From Clavelina lepadiformis (taxonomy: Eukaryota; Chordata; Ascidiacea; Aplousobranchia; Clavelinidae), in the NCBI RefSeq assembly GCF_947623445.1, contig NC_135242.1:16740001-16804000 (forward strand): DNA of 64,000 bases, written 5' to 3'. The notes beneath the pieces were generated by a model, which made no database searches, was not told the origin of the DNA, and saw only the letters and a program-made list of their open reading frames with translations. The position numbers and the translations under genes are program-made. Below, piece after piece: positions 38,782-50,700 of the stretch (position 1 is its first letter; each line of letters begins with the position of its first letter).

Positions 38782-41700
38782 ATGCCAGAAACTGTCTCCA
38801 GTATTTTTTTATTTGTTCCCAATGTTATTGGTAAGTGATTAACTGGTGTAATATAGGTTTACTTTATTATGTATGAAATGTACGACATAATTATTATGGT
38901 ATATGTAGTATAGAAAAATAAAAATTTATTTATTTTTCTAAAAATAGAAAAATATAAAGTTAACCTTTAACCTAAACCAAACTATATCCTTTTTTTACTT
39001 TAAAATCTGGTTAACACTGTTAAGATAACATCAACGGTATATGTAGTATAATATTTAAATATTATTGGTTATATGTAGCAATAAATTTGCATCAGAAAAG
39101 ATGTGGTTGATTGAATTTTTAATATTGTTTACAGTATTTTCAAAATAAATAGAATATGGAACAAGCTGCATTTTGTTTGTTTTAACTCTTGCTTTTTGAG
39201 ATTTGTCTTAAAATATCAATATTTAATGCATTTGTTGTTGCACATTATTTTCATGCAAAGGCACATTGTAAATGACGTTATGTGATCAGTGCAAGCATAT
39301 ACCCACCACATATCTTGGGTAGCTTCAGCACAAGTTTGCTTAATTTATTATTTTTCAAGATGTCAACATATCAGCTGCTTTTAAATTTTCTGTTTGATAA
39401 CTGAACATCGTTTTCAACTGTGAAGTATAACAAACTTACCTAAATAAAAGGCATTTTATGTTAATGTTAAAAAGTATCCATTATTGCAGTAGGCTATTTG
39501 TTGTTAAAGATGATGTTGTTCTGTTGCTGATGTCAGTGTAGACAATGTTTCACTTTTTACTTTTAATTTCAACTTTAGGTTATGCAAGAATTATCCTAGC
39601 CATCGTTTCATTTTATTATATGCCATCTGATTATGTGAAAGCAGTTTTTTGTTACTTGTTGAGTGGCTTTCTTGATGCATTTGACGGACATGCTGCAAGA
39701 TTACTAAATCAGGTTAAAAATATTATTAATATGTATATTTATTTATGTAATGTATAATTCTGTTGTTGCCCTTTTAGGTAACTTTAAAAATTTGTTTCTT
39801 ATTTCTAAAAATTAACAGATTTAAAAGCCAAGAGTATGATATTCATTCAGATTTGAATTTGCTAATTTACCTCATTGCACTCAGAGCTGCAATTTATAAT
39901 AATTTATGCAGACTTTGTCCAGGTTGCTCATGCAAAAAAAGTTTGTCCAAACAGAAAATCTTGACAAATTCCTGAGCCTAACTAATCAATATATAAAATG
40001 TTTTCCTTCCAGCTAGCCTTTTTACACGTCTTAACTATGCTTCTATCTAATTAGCTCAACGGAATAACCACAATAACCTTATGGTCAATAGCTTAATGGA
40101 ATAACCCAATATGTTGTAACATTGACAATATTTTCTTCTTATTGCTTGCAGTAGGAAGAATCTTAGTTGAAACTGAAATGCCATGCATTACTAAGCCAAG
40201 ACCCATTGTGTTTCTGTGATTATTTATGTTGAGCTATTTGTTCATTAACATATAACCCCAAACCAAGTTTTTGATCCATTCCTGGCACATAGGCCCTGTT
40301 GTTTTACGACAAACTTTAGCGACATGAACAAACTATATAATTGTAAGGACTTGCTTATAATTATTCAAAAATTGGTTTAAAAACAGCTTTCGAAGTTTTT
40401 GAAAAAATGCCATAATATAAAACCATAACATAATTAATGCCATAATAACCTTGTCGTAAAAATTAAAGTTTTGGAGAAATAAAATTGTTTAATAAGGTTC
40501 TTACTAATTTTAAGTGTTAAGACCATATACTGCAGTTATGCCATGATGATAATTCAGACCTGCTTCGGATTGATTATAATACTCTAATGGTCACAATATC
40601 CACAAGCCATAATAATTACACCTGGTTCCGCACAATTAGCCACAAATAATGACAATACATTCACAAGAAAGAAAGCTGTTTACTGTGGTATGAATTGATG
40701 TAAACTGCCAAATGTCGCACACACTATACATAGCATGTAGGGTAAAAATGCATTCATTAAAGGTGAAGAAATTGAAGGGTGATGCTAAGAAGCTAAACAG
40801 TAATGCCCCAATGCAAAGAGGGCAGAGGCTGTGTGTGTCGGGAAGTAAATAATATGGGAAAGAAGGAAATAGTGATCGTAATGTATCAACTTATTTTAAA
40901 TCATATACTAAGAGTTTTATAGAAAAGGATTGAACCAAAAATATTGAAAAAAGCAGTTGGTGATATTGTCCAATATCCGTGGTTATATATATGTAATATG
41001 CTGTGTTGTCTTTATCATGGTGCACTAAATTGTGTTGTAGGGTACAAAATTCGGGGCCATGCTTGATCAATTGACAGATAGAGCTGCAACTGCCTGTCTT
41101 CTTGTAACATTGGCTCAATTTTATCCAAGTTACGTGTTTTGGTTTCAAATGAGGTAAACCTTACATTTTTCATTATATCTTTATTAAAATATAGTTCATA
41201 TCTATCGATAGTATACCACATTGTAGGATGTTTATAAAGGCGCGGAATTGTTTTAATTTTTTTTTGCTTAGCCTTGCTTTGGATATTGTTAGCCACTGGA
41301 TGCACCTTCACAGTTCTGCCCTTCAAGGTTCTAATAGTCACAAATCCATGGGTCTTGACAGTAATCCTATTATGAAAATCTATTATACATCTCGGGTACT
41401 TGAAACTTTTCTGTCTGTTATGTGCATTTATATATATATATATATACGTTATCATATATATACAAAATATTACTTGTGTAATATATATATTTGCAAAAGC
41501 ATCAAAATTAAAGTTTAGTTCAGTAAATTACTAAACGTTATATCTTACTAAGTATTTTTATAATGAATTACTGGGTCGTACAACCGCTTGTCTCTTGAAA
41601 AGTTTATATCCCTATTTAAATAGCATGAAAATTTCAATCAGAAAACATTTTTCTGACAAACTAAAAATGGCTTTGTGTCTAAAATTTGTTAATTGAAATA

Positions 41701-42438
41701 AACATTGAATATAAATAGCACTAATTTAAGAGCTGAAAATTTGCTTAAATGCACCAAGAGTTTATACTGGTACTTTCAAATTGTTTATTAAGTTGTATGG
41801 TGCCGTTAGGGTTTACTAATTTTTATTAAAAACGGTGAGAGTTTAAGCTGTTCTGCTAAAGGGATTTAAGATAGTCTGATATTATTCTTTATTTTTTCAT
41901 AATATTTAGCCATGTCTCTTCATAATGTGTGCTGGAAATGAGATGTTTTATTCAATGCTTTATCTGGTTCATTTCACCGAAGGACCATTGAGTAAGTATC
42001 GGTACCAGTACTGTGATGTTTTATAATGAGCATATATTTCTTTAATTTTACATACAATATATAATTATTCATTCTTACATACATACACATAGTAGCAAAG
42101 AGTATGATGAAACACCAAACTCTCTTCATATCTAAGATCCACGATCCGTGAATAAATAGATCCATGAATAACTAAGATGAATAAATAACTAAGATCCATC
42201 AATAAATTTAACAAACCCTGCATGTTGAAATTGTGCTTATATACAGTTAACAAAGCATATGCAAAATTTTAATTTTATGTCTTTAGTTCCAATTCTTGGG
42301 ATCAGCCTTGTACGCACTTTGCTCTATGTCTCTGCCCCGATAATGGCTGTAAAGACTTTGATTAGCCTCATTCATCTCGTTGATGCTTCTATACGCTTAG
42401 CAAGTATTGACGTTGCTGAAAGAAGTAAATCCCACTAG
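38782..42438 (+). CDS. CDIPT: Phosphatidylinositol synthase, copy A
   Basis: Six exons (38782-38830, 39579-39712, 41041-41153, 41272-41395, 41910-41991, 42287-42438) code for 217 residues; human CDIPT is of similar size. The enzyme joins CDP-diacylglycerol and myo-inositol to give phosphatidylinositol and CMP in the ER membrane. The CDP-alcohol phosphotransferase signature is complete: D49, D52, G53, A56, R57, G66, D70, D74 with spacing DG-x2-AR-x8-G-x3-D-x3-D. Family blocks FLFVPN.IGYAR, LLSGFLDAFDGHAAR, HWMHLHSS and IYYTSR are present, with several hydrophobic helices. All splice sites are GT/AG and phases agree. An AATAAA follows at 42604-42609. This copy keeps the family residues that copy B has lost. 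Confidence 0.96.
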
Positions 42439-42603
42439 CTGGCTATGTTATAAAATCAATTGTAAACATGTCATTGTCTTGGTGTTTGTAATAAGCAGCT
42501 AGTTTTTGCTTGATTCAAAACAAGGATTGCAACTATTTTTTGCGCAATCCACAAAATAGTTTTAGAATCTCTTAGACCAAGCTTTTTGTAAACATCAAGA
42601 TGC

Positions 42604-42609
42604 AATAAA
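42604..42609 (+). terminator. Candidate poly(A) signal of CDIPT copy A
   Basis: An AATAAA lies 166 bases after the stop codon and is conserved in copy B at 56909-56914. Confidence 0.5.
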
Positions 42610-45280
42610 TTCAAGATTTTCGGCCGATTTGTGTTTGCCAAGGACTAGTCCGTTATGTAGGAAAGGATTTTAGTCATTTGCACCACAGGTTTTTACCCTG
42701 TCTACGCAGCTTTCATAGTTTGTGTTACCTTAATATGCAATAAGATGGCTAACCGAAAGAAAAATATACTGATAAAGTGATCTAAAGTGACTGAACGGTT
42801 GAGTTATAATTTAAACAAAGTTCATAGTTTATTATGAAGGACCATCTATATATAGGCAAAATTGTGCTATAATGGTCAGTGAGCAGGACAGGTTAAAAGG
42901 TTGCATTTCAATCATGCTTTATATGTGTAAAATTTTCTTGTGACCCACTATTTTCCCCTTGCTCGAAACTGTGTTTAACTTGCGCATATGAACACTGTAT
43001 ACTTGTAACAAAGGCTATGTCAATATTAATCGCATGTAACTTATTTCGTCAAATGAATGTGAAAGGATTCTTTACTTTAGTGTGTATTAATTAATTATTA
43101 TTGATTATTATGAAAAGAGCTTTGCTTGTGACCTTGATTTAAAAAATCCACGATATGCTGCTTGATATTTTAGTTAAACATATTTATCTAATCTTTGTTT
43201 TTATTCAAAACGTTTTTGTTTTTACAATATTTTGTAATCGATTTACAGTTTTGTATTTAACAATAGAGTTTGTTTTATTCTGTTTCTCACCCATATGCTT
43301 CAGGTAATTAATTGATCTCGTTTCATGTATTCACGTTTTAAATTAATGACTGTGCTTTCAATAAATATATGGGAAAGAGTGAATCGATTTTTATTTATTG
43401 GAAAGTAATGTAGTAGGCGCAACTGTCCCAAAAACACGTTGCTAGCAATTACTTTTGTTTAATCATTGTTATTTTAAACAGGACGATATGCCTTATTTCT
43501 ACTACAAAATTTAGTGATTGGTGCAGCACGTCGATAATTAGGCAAAGTGATTTTTGAAAAATTTTTTGGGGCGACATTCAACAGCAGCTCAGACTGATAA
43601 ATCTCTTAGTAACCAGAACATGCTTTCTTTGCCGGATGTCACTGAGTGCGCAGAATGTAGGAAGTGGTTTATGATGTGGACCGCGTTCGTAGTGGTACTC
43701 CGCAAGGTTGCGCTGCACCAATAGGTTAAGCATGGCCCAGTTTCTTCAGGGTGGTGGAAGCCAAAATGGCAGGTATAACGCCGGTTGAGGTAGCTGGTGC
43801 GTCCAAGCACTTAGGCATTTAAGGTACTTTCGTTCAGCCTTCAGGTGGCCCAAAAAATTGACAATTTAGTTTCCCGTTGTCCGGAGGGAAATGTGAGAGC
43901 TTATACATTTATGGTCAGCAAACTTTTTTTTGAAACATTTCTTTTTTTCCTAAAGGTCACGTTTTTGCTAGAATGAAAAGCACCTACGTACAACAAACAA
44001 AAATAGGTACAATTTTTGTAAGATTTTGGTGCATAATGCTTGAATTGGTTTGTAATTCGAAAAATGAATAAGACTGCCAGGATAACTGAAACGTCTGCTC
44101 ATCATGTTTAAAAATATTCTTATTGTTTTATTTATTCCTCGAGTTACTAGTATTGTTTGGGGTGTGTCATATACCCGGGGTTGCCATCGATCTGAACTCA
44201 AAAATAAGGACAACCAGGAAACAAGATAAGATTAAAAAGGAACAGAAATTGTTGAACGGAATGTATTCATGCGACACGTCATTTTAATCTTAAAGACCGT
44301 AGGAGAAAGCGATGTGCCTAAAAAGGCAGACATATTATTCACGGCAGGTCTTGTCTACGTGTACTTTTACTTGCAGGATGGACTTGACTAGACTTTCACT
44401 GAGGCTGTTCCTATCTTCAGCTCTAAATGGCGCACTAAGGTATGTCGAAATGCCCAATATGGAAAGCTCTGCACAAAATATGAGACAAAAATATGTAAGT
44501 TAGTGGAAGCGTTTCGGTGCGCTCGTCAAGAAAGCGATAAAGGATAATTATTAGATTAATAAATTTTTGATTTTTACGTAAGCTTGTAGCGTGTGTGTCT
44601 TTTTTACTTTTTTCTATCCCACAATCTGTCAGGTGAACGTGGGTTAGCTTGAAACAACTTTTTTGTTTTATCTTGGTTGTATCGTGCAGTCTAAGTTTTT
44701 TGTTATTCTAAGGAACAAAAATTAAGACTTACAGTCACCCAGAAAAGCAAACTACTATACAGTACATATGCCAACCAGTTGCACATTGGCATGCGAGTGC
44801 GGAAACGACAAAATAGTAAATGGGTTCATGTTACAGTATTTTGACATACTGTATTTTACGTCATATTAGCAGCGTTTTGTGTGAACATTTTTCAAACCTG
44901 TGATATGTTTTATTAATGACGAAAATTTTAAAAACATACTTTCGGGACGATAAAAATGCTTGGAGGCCGTGCAGGTCTATAGTGTATGGCTGTATGCTGT
45001 AACATCAGACGATAACTTCTTATTAGAATATGGAAAACAAGATTAGAGATTTTAGACTCTATTTCGCCTTTGATTTGTTCGGTAGGATTTTGAATTACGT
45101 AATAAAATGAATCGTCAATGTAGATATAATTAAAAGTTTGAACATGAGATATGTTATACAAATTAATATTATTTTGATTGTATCCATTGATTTAATAGCA
45201 GCCAAATTCCTTATCGATGAAACCAAATGCAATACCTTCTGCGCCGCTTGCCTTTATCACCAATGAGAAACATGCAATCC
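42610..45280. other. Duplicated downstream DNA of unit A; no gene recognised
   Basis: The interval is conserved at 56915-60132 in unit B, but that similarity is explained by recent duplication. Stretches such as 43571-43800 and 44312-44503 are open in one frame in both copies, without known domains or splice support. I call no gene here. Confidence 0.45.
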
Positions 45281-45288
45281 TTCTAACC

Positions 45289-45692
45289 CAGTGGTTCTCA
45301 AAGTTTTTTTCCGATTCCTCCCTTACCAACCCAACACCGTCAATTCCTCCCCAAAAAAAATCACAAAAAATAATTGCCAAAATTTTACGCTACCTGAATA
45401 TTGTCCCTAGATGATGTCTTTTGAGGATTTATCTCAGGAATAAAATTAAAAATTGCAAAAAAACGCTATTACAAAATAACCAAACAAATCGTTGTTCATT
45501 GTTAGTGAGAACCGTGAGCCTCATGTTTAGAAGTTAATAAAGAAAATCGAGGAGAAAAGCGTGTGAGTTAAAAAATTACGGTTTTTTTCATCTTCAATTT
45601 TTCCTCCCCAATTCCTCCCTGGAGCAAATTTCCTCCCTGGAACTAAAAATTCCACCTTTAGTGAGCCAAGTGGCCCGGTTTGAGAAGCACTG
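45289..45692. mobile_element. hAT MITE private to unit A, perfect 8-bp target duplication
   Basis: The left end CAGTGGTTCTCAAAG and the right end, inverted, CAGTGCTTCTCAAAC are near-perfect inverted repeats. The 8-bp direct repeat TTCTAACC flanks it at 45281-45288 and 45693-45700. The matching positions in unit B (about 60138) and in the third partial copy (about 61688) lack the insert and show a single site, so the insertion followed the duplication. No coding capacity; the interior repeats TTCCTCCC words. Confidence 0.92.
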
Positions 45693-46008
45693 TTCTAACC
45701 TGTAAAATGCCATGCACACATGGATACATTAAATGCCGGAAAAGACGATATTTTACATGCATCTGTCAGAACGAATTTTCCGCGAAAAGTCGGTCAGGAA
45801 ACTAGTCGTATTTTGGCAGCGTCGAGGCCTTTCCGTTATTAAAAAATCTTGTGAGGCCAGTGCAAAAGTACAAAAAGATCACTCGCAACACAAAATTATA
45901 TGAGGACATTAACAACTGTTTAGGAAAGTCAGTTCATACCAAGAATATAACTTAGTCGTGGCGGATCAATGCAGTTTAAACATTTTTTAAATTAAGATAC
46001 CGTATTTT

Positions 46009-46062
46009 CTTGAATAGAAACCGCCCTTGAATAGAAGCCGCCCTCGAATACAAACCGCACGA
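46009..46062. repeat. Three tandem 17-18 bp units (GAATAGAAGCCGCCC)
   Basis: Three imperfect copies of TTGAATAGAAGCCGCCC follow directly on the end of unit A, and a fourth partial one (ATAGAAGCCGCCCTCG) lies near 46081. This is typical of the edge of a DNA transposon or MITE, but the opposite end was not found. Confidence 0.5.
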
Positions 46063-46235
46063 TTTGATTAAAAATAAACAATAGAAGCCGCCCTCGCATA
46101 GATGCAGCAATAGAATATTGGTACAGCAACAGCATAAACATAAACATGTTGCGGCGTCGATCGTAATAACAAGAAAGAATGATTAACTCACGTAATATAG
46201 GCATGCACAATTGTTATGTCACGTTTCATGAAAGC

Positions 46236-46300
46236 GGTTTCCGTAAACAAGTATTCTATGCGGCATTCGATTTGCAAGCTATTTTATAATATAATCACAA
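46236..46300. repeat. Dispersed repeat, copy 2 (matches 31906-31966)
   Basis: It is the second copy of the roughly 60-base segment described at 31906, in the same orientation, in the spacer between the CDIPT units. Confidence 0.6.
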
Positions 46301-46575
46301 GTTATTGACAACGATGTTATCTGTTCGCCATGTTAATTTTATTGGTCTCAGAGCAGAAGAGTTGTACACGTTTTTCTGTTTTTTACACTTTCAAGTAAAA
46401 TTCGAGCTTGTTGGTAAATATAGTGTAACATAGTGCTCTAGAGAGATAAGTGAAAGTTCATTAGTCTATACTCTATATTGACCGTAGGTGCCACGGTACC
46501 AGAAAAGGCAGAGGCAATTAAATTACCTGGTTTAGTGGCTACATAAAATGTAAGTTTTCTCTCCCATGTGCACAC

Positions 46576-47552
46576 GGGGTTAGTTGGAACAATTTTAATG
46601 GGGTTAGTTGGAACATGTTCACCATCTCAATTGATTGTCTTATGAATGTCACACCTGAAAGCATAAGGCCATTTACAAAAGCTGCTCCCAGAAAGAGGAA
46701 ATCCGACATAAATCGCGGAAGAACCAGGATTTTAACTGACACCCCTGAAAAACAGGAACTTATGGCACAGGTTGAAAAAAAGAAAAAGACAAGTAAGAAA
46801 ATTTGTAAACGCCTGATAAATGCTTCAAAGTCTGACTCTGACGAAGCACCGCCACCACTCTTATCAGATGAGGAGGACTGCTCAGACAGGAGTACAACAG
46901 ACGATTAAGAAATGACAGAGGTTAATCAACCAAGTGACATTAAAGAAGGTGAATTTGCACTGGTCAAATTTTCTGCAAGAAAAAGTGTGCAGTACTACTT
47001 TGCACAAGTAAGTGATGTTTTTGAAGATGGGGACGTAACCTTCAAATTTTTGAAGCGCTCCAGTCACTCTAATTAGCGAGGGAACGCCCCTCATTTATTT
47101 TTCCTATGGACACTGACGAATCGGAAATCACCCAAAATTTAAAAGACATTGTATTCAAATTGCCTGTTCCTTTGAACAGAAGAGGAACGAAACGCTATCA
47201 GCAGAAATTTGTCTTCCCTGTTGGCTTGTCGGGCTACAATCCACAATAGATTGATTGATTTTCAAAGAACAGACACTTTTGAATACTGTATATAACAAAT
47301 CGATGTATGTTCCAACTAACCCTGTGTGGTGTACCAACAAGCCCCGGCTTCGGGGTTAGTTGGAACACGTGACTGATGTCTGCAAAATTAAAGTTTGTGC
47401 ATAAACCTGTAACAATTTCTGGTCAGTCTTTTGTAATAAGTTGTAGATCATCGTAGTCATTATGCCAAACTAGATAAAGGTTTTGAAGATCATTCTGAAT
47501 TTTGGTGGTTTAAATTTTCCTAAAATTTGTTCCAACTAACCCCGGTCTCCCC
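46576..47552 (+). pseudogene. Decayed pogo-superfamily DNA transposon, 3' remnant
   Basis: The plus strand codes for the C-terminal part of a pogo/Tigger-like transposase. It begins near 46615 (VTPESIRPFTKAAPRKRK, GRTRILTDTPEKQE) and passes an acidic serine tail and a stop at 46906. It then continues with FALVKFSARKS...YFAQV and, after a further stop and frame change, FIFPMDTDES...DIVFKLPVPL...GLSGYNPQ ending at 47247-47249. The DDE catalytic domain and the N-terminal DNA-binding domain are missing. The motif GGGGTTAGTTGGAAC occurs three times forward (46576, 46600, 47352) and twice inverted (47309, 47529), as subterminal transposase-binding repeats would. The right end CCGGTCTCCCC abuts TA at 47553, the pogo target dinucleotide. 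The left boundary is unclear. Confidence 0.7.
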
Positions 47553-47795
47553 TACTTGCTCAATATCATCAATACCTAATGGTAATTGTGGTTTTTATCA
47601 TAGTAAAATGTTAATTTGAAATTCAATAATAAACATTTAGAAATTGATTTTTTTTTTGCTATAGATCACTAACTTATACTGATGTGTACAGGCCTATATG
47701 TTAGTGACCTGTTGTTCAAGTTTTCACAATATCGATAAGAAAGATTTCTAATATTGCAAATTGGAATTAAGATTCAGTCGGTTGGTGAATGTAAA

Positions 47796-50700
47796 ATGCC
47801 AGAAACTGTCTCCAGTATTTTTTTATTTGTTCCCAATGTTATTGGTAAGTGATTAACTTGTGTAATGTAGGTTTACTTTATTATGTATGAAATGTACGAT
47901 ATAATTATTATATATGGTGTATGTAGTATAGAAAAATAAAAATTTATTTATTTTTCTAAAAATAGAAAAATCTAAGGTTAATCTTCAACATAAACCAAAC
48001 TATATCCTTTTTTTACTTTAAAATCTGGTTAACACTGTTCAGACAGCATCAGCGGTATATGTAGTATAATACTTACATATTATTGGTTATATGTAGCAAT
48101 AAATTTGCATCAGAAAAGATGTGGTTGATTGAATTTTTAATATTGTTTACAGTATTTTCAAAATAAATAGAATATGGAACAAGCTGAATTTTGTTTGTTT
48201 TAAGTTGTTTTTGTTTTTGTTTTAAACTAACTCTTGCTTTTTGAGATTTTTCTCACAATATCAATATTTAATGCATTTGTTGTTGCACATTATTTTCATG
48301 CAAAGGCACATTGTAAATGACGTTATGTGATCAGTGCAAGCATATACCCACCACATATCTTGGGTAGCTTCAGCACAAGTTTGCTTAATTTATTATTTTT
48401 CAAGATGTCAACATATCAGCTGCTTTTAAATTTTCTGTTTGATAACTGAACATCGTTTTCAACTGTGAAGTAGCACAAACTTACCTAAATAAAAGGCATT
48501 TTATGTTAATGTTAAAAAGTATCCATTATTGCAGTAGGCGATTTGTTGTTAAAGATGATGTTTTTCTGTTGCTGATGTCAGTGTAGACAATGTTTCACTT
48601 TTTACTTTTAATTTCAACTTTAGGTTATGCAAGAATTATCCTAGCCATCGTTTCATTTTATTATATGCCATCTGATTATGTGAAAGCAGTTTTTTGTTAC
48701 TTGTTGAGTAGCTTTCTTGATGAATTTGACGGATATGCTGCAAGATTATTAAATCAGGTTAAAAATATTATTAATATGTATATTTATTTATGTAATGTAT
48801 AATTAATTCTGTTGCTGCCCTTTTAGGTAATTTTAAAAATTTGTTTCTTATTTCTAAAAATTAACAGATTTAAAAGCCAAGAGTATGATATTCATTCAGA
48901 TTTGAATTTGCTAACTTACCTCATTGTGCTCAGAGCTGCAATTTATAATAATTTATGCAGACTTTGTCCAGGTTGCTCATGCAAAAAAGTTTGTCCAAAC
49001 AGAAAAACTTGACAAATTCCTGAGCCTAACTAATCAATATATAAAATGTTTTCCTTCTAGCTAGCCTTTTTACATGTCTTAACTATGCTTCTATCTAATT
49101 AGCTTAATGGAATAACCCAATATGTTGTAACACTGACAATATTTTCTTCTTATTGCTTGCAGTAGGAAGAATCTTAGTTGGAACTGAAATGCCATGCATT
49201 ACTAAGCCAAGACCCTTTGTGTTTCTGTGATTATTTATGTTGAGCTATTTGTTCATTAACAGATAATCCCAAACCAAGGTTTTGATCCATTCCTGACACA
49301 TAGGCCCTGTTGTTTTACGACAAACTTTAGCGACATGAATGAACTAAACAGACAGTTGTAAATAATCGTATTCTAATTGCACAGCTTTAAGAGACAAAAA
49401 ACTAAACTAAGCTGCAACACAAAAAGGTAAGATTAAACAAAAGCATAAAAGGAAAACTGGTAACCTTAAAATAATGAATCGTAATCACGCAACTGAAAAG
49501 AACTGAGGGACTGAACTGAGAACATCGTTGGCGTGATTACGAGATATGCGACGAAGCTACAAGGGGTGTTGATTGATGACTGCTCGGGGCGTTGCATTAA
49601 TCATTACATTCTACCGGCCCAACAACGAAGCATAGCGTAAATAAATATAACATGCGAGTTAAATAAATCAAACCGCGTCAACAATATCAACATTTGCGCA
49701 TGAGTACAACACATCAACAATAGCGTATGACAAATCTATGGTTCGGCAACATATCTGATTGGAGGCACTCCCTTATTGCTGCGGGCCGACCGACGAATCT
49801 CCGCTTCTGCCGGTTCGATTACCATTTGCTCAGCTGAAGTTAAGGGCACTTCAGCGGATTGTTCAGGTTTGTTAAAATTTTTCCGAGTATCTTGGATTTG
49901 CGGTGTAGCAGTGACAGGTTGTTCACTTTCAATCTCGTGCGGCCGACAAGGGGCTAGTCAGGGGTTCTTAAACTTTTTGGCACACGCCCCCCTTGACGGT
50001 ACCTAAAAATTTCGCGCCCCACCTCATTGCAAAATAAAAAAGCATTAAACAAAAAAACAATTTATTTTCAATTAACTTTCATTAATGTGAAGGATGTAGT
50101 TGTTTTTTGGAAACCAAACGTTTAATTCGAGGCTTTGTAGAAGATAATGCACATCTTAGGTTGGCTACACAGTCAAGTTTGTTCCTAGGTTTTGTCTTTA
50201 TATTCATGAAGATGACGCTGCAAACGACTTGGTCTCAAAACGTTGTTGCTTAGCTTTTCTAAGCATATCACGCATTGCGGTACGACTTTTCCATTCACTG
50301 TGGTATCTATAAAGCCATACTTTAGATAATTTTGGTCATACTTTCTCTTTTTTCCACTCATTTTGTGTCAATACAATTAGTTTAATTACTAAAATACCTG
50401 GTTATTAAATCAATACTAAAATTAGATTTTACTTCATTTTACGGTTTTAATATTGGCTGACGTTGGTTTTACCCTATTTAAACCGGGTGCACGACATTAC
50501 TTTTTTTATTATGTGTGGTCGACACTGCACACAAATTTTCAATCGTTAATGACTCGAAAATTATACGTCGTAAACTGATCGGATATTTACAGGTTAGTAG
50601 CAAAAACATCTGGCTTCCTGTATACATCATGATTGTAAAACTAAAGAAAATGCATTTAGTGTAAATTAAGTATTTCTACAAGTGATACATTTGTAAAAGT

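Larger units (their letters stand above)
38541..46000. repeat. Segmental duplication, unit A
   Basis: This region is repeated in the same orientation at 47553-60483, with near-identical introns as well as exons. It contains CDIPT copy A and about 3.5 kb of downstream DNA. Differences from unit B are mainly insertions: a hAT MITE here, a retrotransposon and a probable solo LTR in unit B. Confidence 0.9.

Noticed and set aside
39545..39757. Open frame beginning MFHFLLLISTLGYAR as a separate short protein (also 48590-48802)
   Set aside because: It is intron sequence read into CDIPT exon 2 and out past its donor site. The spliced six-exon model explains the region fully.
41015..41455. 146-codon minus-strand open frame over CDIPT exons 3-4, repeated in unit B as 148 codons (55376-55822)
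   Set aside because: It is the antisense shadow of CDIPT exons and introns. Its conservation between units is explained by the recent duplication.
43589..43810. Possible gene downstream of CDIPT (conserved open frames in both units, also 57892-58125)
   Set aside because: No known domain, splice support or codon-level conservation beyond the general similarity of the two units.
46009..46062. Possible CRISPR-like array of 17-bp units
   Set aside because: The units are directly adjacent with no spacers, too few, and set in animal transposon-rich DNA.
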